NCBI GenBank assembly: GCA_033782935.1
Contig: JAWQEG010000289.1
Span: forward strand, 176,001-240,000
Direction: 5' to 3'
Length of the DNA stretch: 64,000 bases
DNA from: Petrolisthes cinctipes
Lineage: Eukaryota > Arthropoda > Malacostraca > Decapoda > Porcellanidae
In this document: in pieces, positions 41,608 through 50,111 of the stretch
Position numbering within the stretch: position 1 is the first letter of the stretch
How the letters are laid out: each line of letters starts with the position of its first letter
Notes under the pieces: generated by a model
Databases searched by the model: none
Told to the model about the DNA's origin: nothing
The model's input: only the letters and a program-made list of their open reading frames with translations
Position numbers and translations under genes: made by a program

Positions 41608-44600
41608 TCTTCGCGCTAACCATACTCCAATGGAACTGTCGAAGTCTTAGAGCTAGATTAAACGAACTTAAACTTTTGGCTTGTTCTTACGCTGCCGATA
41701 TTATTGCCCTTCAGGAAACTCATCTGAACGACCAAGTCGAAGACGAGGTTGTTCAGCTTCGGAACTACAAGTTAATTAGGAGGGACCGTGGGGGGAGGGG
41801 TGGAGGTGGAGTGGCAATCTACATCCGCCATAACCTCCCTTTCACTGATGTGCCCTGTAATTTTCCTCTGGAAAGTGTCGCTTGCAGAGTAAAATTCGGT
41901 GGCACCTACCTGACTATCTGTTCTGTCTACTGTCCTCCTGATACAGTAACTTATGATGATGTTTTTGATCTACAGGACAGTCTGCCCTGTAGAAAATTAA
42001 TTGTAGGTGATTTTAATGCTCATCATACGTTATGGGGTTCCCTGCAGGATGACAGAAAGGGGGAACAGATGGCTAGGCTAATCGGTGATTCCAATTTGGT
42101 TCTTCTGAACGACGGTAGTCCGACGAGAGTTGATGATAATACTGGTAATTTTAGCGTTCTTGACCTATCTCTGGTCTCCCCATCAATTGCAGCCTCTTGC
42201 CAGTGGCTACCCATTGATGACTCTTTAGGAAGCGACCATTTTCCTATTGTGATTAAATTTAAAAGCGACACTATTAAAGAGCCTTCAGCACCTAAATTTA
42301 ACGTAAAAAAAGCAGACTGGGTGTCCTTCACAAAGGGTGTCAATATTGAAATTGTTGGAGAAACCATTGATGATAAAGTAAATAATATTCAAGATAATAT
42401 CCTCAAAGCCGCAATGGCAACAATTCCTAAGACTTCGGTAGATAGCGCAAAGCATAGAGTTCCATGGTGGACGCCAGATTGCCGCAGGGTACTGTGTGAG
42501 AGGAATAGAGCCTACAGGCTTTTCAAAAATCGCATTAGTGATGAGAACTTTCGCAAGTATAAACTTGCGAGAGCTAGGGCTCGTCGAACCATCAGACAAG
42601 CCAAACGAGACTCCTGGCGATGCTTTGTCTCTAGTATCAATAGTGAAACATTAATTTCCCAAGTCTGGTCCACTGTAAGAAAATTGAATAAGAAAAAAAT
42701 ATCTAATAAAATTACCAACATCACTTTTAATAACATCAATTATGACGAACCTAGAGACATTGCTAACGCCCTCGCCAGGCAGTTCTCTTTTGCTAGCAGC
42801 TCTGAAAATTACCATCCAGCTTTCCTGCCCATCAAGGAAGCATCAGAGCTGCAGCATATTGACTTTGCCACAGGAGATGAATTAGATTACAACAGTGATC
42901 TAACAATGCAAGAGCTTGTCCAAGCCCTAGGAGCCTGTAGTGGGACATCCCCAGGACCCGATGAGATTCGGTATGAGATGATAAAGCATCTTGATCATGA
43001 TTCCATGGTCAAGATGTTGCAGGTGTTTAACGAGATTTGGAGGGGTCACACCTTTCCAAACTCGTGGCACTTTGCACATGTCATTCCCATACCGAAAGGA
43101 GGGGGGGACCCCAGATCGACTTCATCGTATCGCCCTATTGCGCTCACAAGTTGCTTATGCAAGGTCATGGAACGAATTGTTAATCGTAGGCTATTGCATT
43201 TTTTAAATTCCAGGAATTTGCTGGTTGACGAGCAGTGTGGCTTCCGTAAAGGTCGCCAGACGCTCGATCAGCTAGTAAACCTGGAAGTTCAAATTCAAGA
43301 GGCATTTGCCAAAAAACAATTTTTGATTGCAGTATTTTTAGACATTGAAAAAGCCTACGACATGACTTGGCGACATGGCCTCCTCAGGAAACTATATGCG
43401 ATGGGATTACGCGGTAACCTGCCCTTTTTTGTTAAGAACTTTATTTCTGACAGAACTTTCTCTGTCAAGCTTTTTTCGGACACAGTAACTTTCTCGGACA
43501 TATTTGTCCAGGCAAATGGGGTGCCCCAGGGGAGTGTTCTGTCTCCGACATTATTTCTATGTATGATCAATGACATTCTACCAGCTCCTCCTCGAAATCT
43601 TAAATACTCACTGTACGCCGACGACTGTGCGATATGGCACTCCAGCTGTAATGCAGAGTTTTCGGCAACTCGGATCCAATTGGCACTGGATTTGATTCAC
43701 AATTGGGGCCTCCAGTGGGGTTTTAAGTTTTCAGTAAGAAAGAGTGTAGGGGTTATTTTCACTCATAGGAAGAAGCCAGACGTCAGGCTGACTATGGGTG
43801 TCAACCCCCTACCTATTCAAAATTCTACTAAATTTCTTGGACTGCATTTTGACAGTCGACTGACATGGCGAGTCCATGTCAGTCAGTTAAAAATTAAATG
43901 TTTAAAAGCACTCAATTTGCTGAAGTGCATTTCTGGTACTCAATGGGGAGCAGATAGGAAGTCATTGCTAATGCTATATAAATCCCTGATTAGATCTAGA
44001 GTAGATTATGGGTCAATAGTGTATGGTTCGGCATCTGAGTCTGTGTTGAAAGGTTTGGATGTTGTGCAGAATGCGTGTTTGCGTGTGTGTCTTGGAGCCC
44101 TACGTTGCACTCGAATCGAGCGTCTAGAGGTGGAGTCACAAGTGCCTCCCCTCCGATTGAGACGAGATCAACTACTATTAGTATACTGTGCTAAGAAATC
44201 CAGGGTGCCGAGTCATCTTCCCGGGAATGCCTTGCTACGGCAACAGCACCCGGGGGGCCATGGCGCTAGGCCCCTGGCAGAGAGACCGAGTCGTCCGTCC
44301 GGGAACCCCTGCGCCCCAGGGGGCACTGGCGTGAGGCCAATGGGGACCAGGCCCCAAGTTCAGGTACCCGGGGAGCCGAGTCATCCTCCCGGTAATGCCT
44401 TGGTGAGGCATTTGCAGCCGGGGGGCCATGGCGATAGGCCCCCGGAAGGGCCGAGTTATCCGCCTGGGCGTCGCACGGCCCCGGAGGGCACTGGCGTGAG
44501 GTCCCTCAGAGCAAGACTCCACGACCTCGTAGAGTGTGTCGGTATAGAATTATCAACAATCGATTCCCTGGTTTTAGTAAATATTGCACCCTGGGTAACA

Positions 44601-45527
44601 CCCCCCTTCACTATTGTGGATTCCTGGCTACCAGGGGTTAAATCCCGGGTGCCGGAGGTGGAGGTACACCAGAGGTTTCGTGAGATAATTGTTCAACATC
44701 TTTCATATTTCCATCTGTATACCGACGGCTCCAAGACGGATGAATGTGTGGGTGCAGGTGTATGGTCGACTGAATGTCAGTTAAGATTCAGACTGCCGAT
44801 TCATACATCTATTTTTATTGCAGAACTTTTTGCTATTAATAAAGCTTTGGATTTTGCCTTATCGACGACCCATGATAGGATAGTTATCTTTACAGATTCA
44901 TTAAGTTCACTTCAAGCTATTAAATCCTTAAATACAATTAACAACGAAATACAGGGTAATATCATTAGTAAGCTGTTTTGTGCCAATAAATCAATCAAGC
45001 TAATATGGGTACCTTCACATTATGATATCTATGGCAATGAACAGGCTGATATACTAGCCGGGTCAACTGTTGATCTGGACCTTAGCATAGTCCGTACGGA
45101 TCTCAGGTGTTTTGTTTCCCTCATTAAGTCTCGAATTCATCTCCTGTGGCAAAGGCAGTGGACCAGATTAGACATCAGAAATAAAGTAAGAACAGTTATT
45201 GAACCCTGGGCTACGTCGTCATGGCGTAGTCGCAGGGACGAGGTGGTGTTGGCCCGTCTTAGGGTCAATGCCACATGGCTAACCCACCTAGAACCTTATG
45301 TAAACAGAAACTTTCCCCCCATGTGCCAATCATGCAATACAATAATGTCAATAGCCCATCTGCTAATTTTTTGCACAGAATACGAAAATCAACGTAACAA
45401 AATTAAAAAATATTTCCAACTTAAAAAAATAGCTTTCACTATCAACAACTTACTAGCAGATGACAAGAATATTATAAACAAATTAATGAGTTTTCTGAGG
45501 GAGACAAAACTTTATGACCTTATATAG
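41604..45527 (+). CDS. LINE ORF2: APE-RT-RNase H polyprotein, unit B4 (intact)
   Basis: About 1307 residues, open. RT motifs FLDIEKAYD, GVPQGS and YADD are present. Private changes are SETLISQ (others SETSISQ), AERPSRP in the linker (others AEGPSRP), LNTINNE (others LNTTNNE) and, inside RNase H, WVPSHYDIYGNEQAD, where others have SHYGIYG. Catalytic His and Asp remain, but the Gly-to-Asp change beside them could weaken RNase H. The C-terminal block is a separate allele (MCQSCNTIMSIAHLLIFC). Confidence 0.93.
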   Translation: MIFALTILQWNCRSLRARLNELKLLACSYAADIIALQETHLNDQVEDEVVQLRNYKLIRRDRGGRGGGGVAIYIRHNLPFTDVPCNFPLESVACRVKFGGTYLTICSVYCPPDTVTYDDVFDLQDSLPCRKLIVGDFNAHHTLWGSLQDDRKGEQMARLIGDSNLVLLNDGSPTRVDDNTGNFSVLDLSLVSPSIAASCQWLPIDDSLGSDHFPIVIKFKSDTIKEPSAPKFNVKKADWVSFTKGVNIEIVGETIDDKVNNIQDNILKAAMATIPKTSVDSAKHRVPWWTPDCRRVLCERNRAYRLFKNRISDENFRKYKLARARARRTIRQAKRDSWRCFVSSINSETLISQVWSTVRKLNKKKISNKITNITFNNINYDEPRDIANALARQFSFASSSENYHPAFLPIKEASELQHIDFATGDELDYNSDLTMQELVQALGACSGTSPGPDEIRYEMIKHLDHDSMVKMLQVFNEIWRGHTFPNSWHFAHVIPIPKGGGDPRSTSSYRPIALTSCLCKVMERIVNRRLLHFLNSRNLLVDEQCGFRKGRQTLDQLVNLEVQIQEAFAKKQFLIAVFLDIEKAYDMTWRHGLLRKLYAMGLRGNLPFFVKNFISDRTFSVKLFSDTVTFSDIFVQANGVPQGSVLSPTLFLCMINDILPAPPRNLKYSLYADDCAIWHSSCNAEFSATRIQLALDLIHNWGLQWGFKFSVRKSVGVIFTHRKKPDVRLTMGVNPLPIQNSTKFLGLHFDSRLTWRVHVSQLKIKCLKALNLLKCISGTQWGADRKSLLMLYKSLIRSRVDYGSIVYGSASESVLKGLDVVQNACLRVCLGALRCTRIERLEVESQVPPLRLRRDQLLLVYCAKKSRVPSHLPGNALLRQQHPGGHGARPLAERPSRPSGNPCAPGGTGVRPMGTRPQVQVPGEPSHPPGNALVRHLQPGGHGDRPPEGPSYPPGRRTAPEGTGVRSLRARLHDLVECVGIELSTIDSLVLVNIAPWVTPPFTIVDSWLPGVKSRVPEVEVHQRFREIIVQHLSYFHLYTDGSKTDECVGAGVWSTECQLRFRLPIHTSIFIAELFAINKALDFALSTTHDRIVIFTDSLSSLQAIKSLNTINNEIQGNIISKLFCANKSIKLIWVPSHYDIYGNEQADILAGSTVDLDLSIVRTDLRCFVSLIKSRIHLLWQRQWTRLDIRNKVRTVIEPWATSSWRSRRDEVVLARLRVNATWLTHLEPYVNRNFPPMCQSCNTIMSIAHLLIFCTEYENQRNKIKKYFQLKKIAFTINNLLADDKNIINKLMSFLRETKLYDLI

Positions 45528-45616
45528 ATTGATATAATAAAATGGATCCAATGGCTTAATGATCTTTGGCTATATGCCTCTGGTCGATAGCCAAGAAATC
45601 CAACAAGACAAGGCAA

Positions 45617-45627
45617 GGAGAAGTCAG
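45617..45627 (+). repeat. Array B right target-site duplication
   Basis: GGAGAAGTCAG followed by TCAGTCTGTGAACAG, which is the natural continuation of the LTR (compare 52660 and 56803). Confidence 0.93.
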
Positions 45628-46022
45628 TCAGTCTGTGAACAGTGTGGTTCCTGGATCTTCTCCTGTTCCTCCAAGTTTGGTATTGTATAATTTTCCTCAT
45701 GTGTTCCATAATTTAGGTTGCTCCAACATTTACATTGTTCTAACTTATTGTTGTTAGTGTCTGATTATTGTTTCCTTGTTGTATTATTGTTATTATTAGG
45801 ATATTAGTATTATTGTTATTATTATTATAAGGTTATGTAGTTGGGATCCTGGGCCATTTTGTTTAACTGGTGTAGCTTATTCCTTCATGTTAATTAATAT
45901 ACCATATTAAAAATCCATTACTGACTTTACAATCTCCTTTTACATTCATGTGCGGTAGTAGTTTTCTGGGTTCTCATAAAATATTCCCCTAGACTTTGAC
46001 TAGCTGAACTGCTCCTGTAACA
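45617..46022 (+). repeat. Gypsy LTR1, 3' part
   Basis: Matches the last ~395 bp of LTR2/LTR3, including the ATT-rich microsatellite and the end CTGTAACA. It is 24 kb away from its own promoter half because of the LINE array. Confidence 0.95.
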
Positions 46023-46121
46023 TAATTTGGGCGCCTGTCCGAGATCCTATCTACTTGTATCCTTATTTATGTTGTTTCATGATTGTAGGTATATTGTATT
46101 CAATAATTCTATCTTGCAGTC
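46023..46121 (+). promoter_or_regulatory. Gypsy G1 leader with putative primer-binding site
   Basis: Immediately after LTR1, TAATT is followed by TGGGCGCCTGTCCGAGAT (46028-46045), where a tRNA primer-binding site starting TGG is expected. The G2 counterpart (53059) reads TGGGGCGCCTGTCCGGGA. I cannot name the tRNA. The gag ATG follows at 46122. Confidence 0.6.
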
Positions 46122-48918
46122 ATGGAAGAGTTCGATGTTAAAGAATTTTTAGATAACCCATCTACTGCTCTTCTTCGTGGGAAAACTATCAAAAAATATG
46201 ATTGGATAGCAATAGCAGATAATTACAGTGTTTCATGTAGACGAAGTTGGAGGAAGGATAAAATTGTAAACACAGTGGTGAGGAAGTTAGTAGAACTAGA
46301 GATAGTAGATGTTGATGCATTAATATTGTGTAGTAATGATGCAGATGTAGATGTAACAACGTGATTTTTGTCCCCTTACCTTTATTTCTTAGATATTACT
46401 ATTTTACTCTACTTTTGGAGGGAAACAAAAACCCACTGCCTTCAACAAAACAAAAAGCCACCAGTGTATGCTACTACTCTATCCTATAGCTGGATCAACC
46501 CGGTCTGGAAAAAAAAAGAACAAGAGACTGATGAGGAACAGGACAAGTCCAGTCCCTTCTCAGTACGAGGTATACGTTGCCACCACCAGACCAAAGTTGA
46601 TCCGAGGAACCAAGTGAGCACACACCGGAAGGGTAGCGTAGCGTTAGCTTATTTAGGCGCGTGAGTAAGCAACCCAGACTACAATTTTAACGGGGTACGA
46701 TCAGTTATATGAATTAGGAATCTATTATTTTCTATAAAGGAACACAGTCTATTTGTTATTTCGGTGACGAAAATACTCAGACAATGTAAAACTCGTTTAT
46801 TTTATCAACCTATTTGGTACGAGTACAACATAATCACAATAATAATAATTTCTGTTCCCCCTTCCCTTGCTAATATTTCCTACTCCCCGTTCTGTCACCT
46901 AGGACAGGAATAATTCCGTGTCTCGCCAGTTGACAGAGCTAAGTACATATAACAAAAAAAATATTACATCCTAATCTCAATACTATAATAATGAAATAAT
47001 ATAAAATTGCCAGCAAATGTTCTTAATTTTCTTTGGTACCACGTGGTTCACTTTACACCAAGGGAGAATGCTATTTTTGGCTGTCACCCAGCAGAGACGA
47101 GATCAGAATGAGCTTAAGAAAAAACAATATACTTTACTTACTATGTCTGAATGTGAACACACAATATTCTTTAGTTAGTTATATCCCATCACGGGACTAA
47201 TAGATTCACCACAATACAATATTTATGATGAGAGCGAGTTTAGCTCCTACCTGTCACCCAGCAGAGACGAGACCAGAATGAGGTCGAAGCAACGCAGGGT
47301 ACTGCCTCGTCATCTCCCCCACTCTCACTCTCTTAAGCAAAGTAGTGACCAACTCATCTCAATTTCTGGCAAATCCATCAGTTCTACCCTTACTGGGGTA
47401 TATAGTTACACAACATTATTTATACATATTAGTGAACTCAAATGCATTGCTTTCTCCCTTGTTTAAAGTTTTATACTACTGTAATTCACATATTCACGGC
47501 ATGTATTGTTCCGCCAACAAGAAAATGTACTGTCCCGACTTTAGTCCCTAACTAATCTAATTAATTTTCTAAGAAAGTTACAATTAAATGCCGGTAACAG
47601 TATAGGAATGTTAGCTTCGTAATTATACATTATAATTATAAATGCAGGTTATTCCCTGTCTCCAATAAATTATTTTACATTCACTTCTTAAATTACCACG
47701 TATTTTTCTATTCCTATCAATCTACCTAAGTTTCAATTATTCCTCTCTTTAACCTATTTACCTAACTATTATCATTAATTCTATTTTCCTCATATTAACA
47801 TTTCGTGTTGAAGAAACCCACCACCGAGATTATTCGTTAGTGATAATCTCCGCCTGGCTACTCCCTACAATTTTACACTTATTTCGTGTTGAAGAAGCCC
47901 ACCACCGAGATTATTCGTCAGTGATAATCTCAGCCTGGCTACTCCCTACAATCTTACACTAAAACTATTCTAGTACATATAAATATTTAATACCCGTAAA
48001 TATCCTAAATAACAATACATATAAAATAGGGGTGTTACATAGATAAAGGAAGGGAACATGAAATAGCAATGTTTGAAAGACAAATGGAAGAGAGAGAAAA
48101 GGAGAGACAGTTTCAATTACAACTATTACAGTTACAAATTGATAACGGTGTGCAAACAAACTCTAATAATTTTGATGTCACCAGACAAGTTCATTTAGTC
48201 CCAAAATTTAATGAAGAAGATCCCCATGAGTTTTTCTTGCAATTTGAGAAAATAGCAGAGTCTTTAAAGTGGCCAAAAGAGCTGGTCTGTACTGGTTCAG
48301 ACAGCACTGACTGGAAAGGCTAGATCTGTGTATGTTGCATTGACGGGTGACCAAGTTAAAGATTATTACATTGTTAAAGATGAAATTATGAAGCCTTATC
48401 AAGTAACACCTGAGTATTATAGACAGAAGTTTAGGTCTATAAAGTGGAGTAATAACCAGTCTTATATAGAGTTAGCTCATTCTGTACTTAAAGTAGGAGA
48501 AAGGTGGCTTCAGTCAGAAAATGCAACTAGTTATGAGGATCTTAGGGAAATTTTAATGTTGGAGCAATTTAAAAGGGCAATACCCCGTGAGGTTAGTGGT
48601 TACTTGGAGGAAAGGGAGGTAAGAAGTTTGACCCAGGCAGCCACACTGGCTGAGAATTTCTCACTGACTCATTCTGGCTTTGTTCACAGGCCTAATTCAA
48701 GCCATTCGTTTAAAACTAATATTGATTTTGTGGCTCAGAATACAGGTGCTGTGGTTGGGAGAAGTAATTGTCAGAGTACATGCTCGAACAATATTACTCA
48801 GAGATTCAAACCCATTAATGATTTACGTCATTTAGAATTTGATCAAGGCAAGAGCAGTGTGACTTGTTTTTACTGTAAGAAGCCAGGACACGTAATTGAA
48901 GGTGTCCAAAATTGCTAA
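46122..48918 (+). pseudogene. Gypsy G1 gag, interrupted and frameshifted
   Basis: The N terminus (MEEFDVKEFLDNP, 46122-46351) is split by a 1.69-kb insertion and resumes at 48040 (DKGREHEIAMFERQMEE). Compared with G2, two bases are missing near 48280 (AGAGCTGGTC for AGAACGGTGGAC), shifting frame. One base is missing near 48895, just after the zinc knuckle CFYCKKPGH, ending the frame at 48918. The capsid part keeps GERWLQSENATSYEDLREI and LMLEQFKRAIP, which resembles a SCAN domain and is fuller here than in G2. As a whole the gene cannot make full Gag. Confidence 0.9.
46352..48039. mobile_element. Probable solo LTR inserted in G1 gag
   Basis: A 1688-bp insertion beginning TGTAACAACG and ending GGGTGTTACA (TG...CA with short inverted ends), flanked by TAGA on both sides (46348-46351, 48040-48043); G2 shows the empty site. 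A 4-bp duplication and TG...CA fit a Gypsy-class solo LTR. It contains a ~75-bp tandem duplication (about 47805-47880 and 47883-47957, CACCGAGATTATTCGT..) and a CACCCAGCAGAGACGAGA repeat (47084, 47255). No convincing ORF; short frames are chance. A non-autonomous short LTR element is the alternative. Confidence 0.78.
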
Positions 48919-50045
48919 AGAAGGAACAGATTCCAAAGCACACTACTCTTTCCTTTAGTTCGACAGGGCCTCCTGACCATACTATTCCTGAAACAATACA
49001 ATGTGATATTGCTAGGTCATTTAAGCCTTTTATATTTGATGGATATGTATCCATTAGTGACAGTGGAGAAACCTACCCTATTCGTATTTTGAGGGATACT
49101 GCAGCTTCACAAAGTGTTATATTGAAGGATTCGCTTCCTGTAGCGGATGGTTTATACACTGGTGAAAGTGTCCTTCTTGAGGGTTTTGGTGGAACTGTCT
49201 CGGTACCTCTTTGCAAGTTATGGTTAGAAGCAGGAATAGTTTCTAATTTTGTTACAGTTGGAGTTAAGGATTCTCTACCAATTTCTGATGTAACCTTCAT
49301 ACTTGGTAACGATATTGCTGGAGAAAAGATAGTGCCAAATCCCGTTGTGTGTCCTATTCCTACCAAAGATAATAACACTACTGAGATAGAGAAGGAATAT
49401 CCTGAGTTGTTTCCCTCCTGTGTAGTTACACGTAGTATGGTGAAGGCCAACAGGGACACTAATGACACAACTACCTCTAACTCTACCTCTGTTTCTGAAG
49501 AATTACAGGACTTTGGAATTAATGGGTTATTTAGCCCTGAAAGAAATTTGGGTCCTTGTGGAAGTAAATCTGGTAAGCAGATAGAGGATATAGTCTGCAA
49601 AGTACCTGTAAGTCGTGATGAGCTTATCAAAGCCCAGGAATTAGATTCCACTTTGTCATCTATATTTGCTAAAGCTGTTGACGAACACGAAGCCTTAGAC
49701 ACTCCAACCTGCTTTTACCTTAAATCTAGTGTTCTAATGCGCAAGTTTAGGCCTGTTCATGCCCCTGCAAATGAAGAGTGGAATGTTAAGCATCAAATTG
49801 TTGTACCATCCTGTTATAGAAGAAATGTTTTGAGCTTGGCCCATGATTTCATAGGAGGACATATGGGTGTTCGTAAGACTTATCATAAGATTCTTCAGCA
49901 TTTCTTTTGGCCAGGTTTGAGAAAGGATGTTTCGGAGTTTTGTAGGACATGTCATATATGCCAGATGTCGGGGAAACCGAATCAAATAATTAAACCAGCC
50001 CCTTTAAAACCCATCCCTGCAGTTCATGAGCCTTTTGAAAGATAA
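48912..50045 (+). pseudogene. Gypsy G1 protease and integrase N-terminal region
   Basis: 377-residue open frame. The retropepsin-like segment has RILRDTAASQSVI (active-site D-T-A) and FILGNDIAG. It is followed by a linker with CVVTRSM and the integrase zinc-binding domain: HDFIGGHMG ... CRTCHICQ (H-H-C-C). The frame breaks at GAAAGATAATAA (50045). One base out of frame the expected integrase continuation IIDCVGPLPKTKRG is readable, so a single-base change separates it from the catalytic core. In the parental element this would be continuous with gag upstream and integrase/RT downstream. Confidence 0.9.
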
Positions 50046-50111
50046 TAATTGATTGTGTAGGTCCCTTGCCAAAGACAAAAAGAGGTAATCAATATCTTTT
50101 AACCATCATGT

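Larger units (their letters stand above)
21408..45616 (+). repeat. LINE tandem array B (four head-to-tail units)
   Basis: Units B1-B4, period 6.04-6.06 kb, all plus strand and all with the complete 5' end CATTATGCG. Each boundary has GGAGAAGTCAG. Sequence variants show an alternating pattern: B1 pairs with B3, and B2 with B4 over most of its length. Confidence 0.96.
39575..45616 (+). mobile_element. LINE unit B4 (full length, open ORFs)
   Basis: Last unit of the array, with tail CCAACAAGACAAGGCAA, distinct from B1 and B2/B3. Its terminal ~350 bp (from about 45185) are diverged from B1-B3. It adjoins the downstream half of Gypsy LTR1 through GGAGAAGTCAG. Confidence 0.95.

Noticed and set aside
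46368..46664. 98-residue frame inside the gag insertion
   Set aside because: No recognisable domain, a single chance frame within a probable solo LTR, and no start or promoter evidence.
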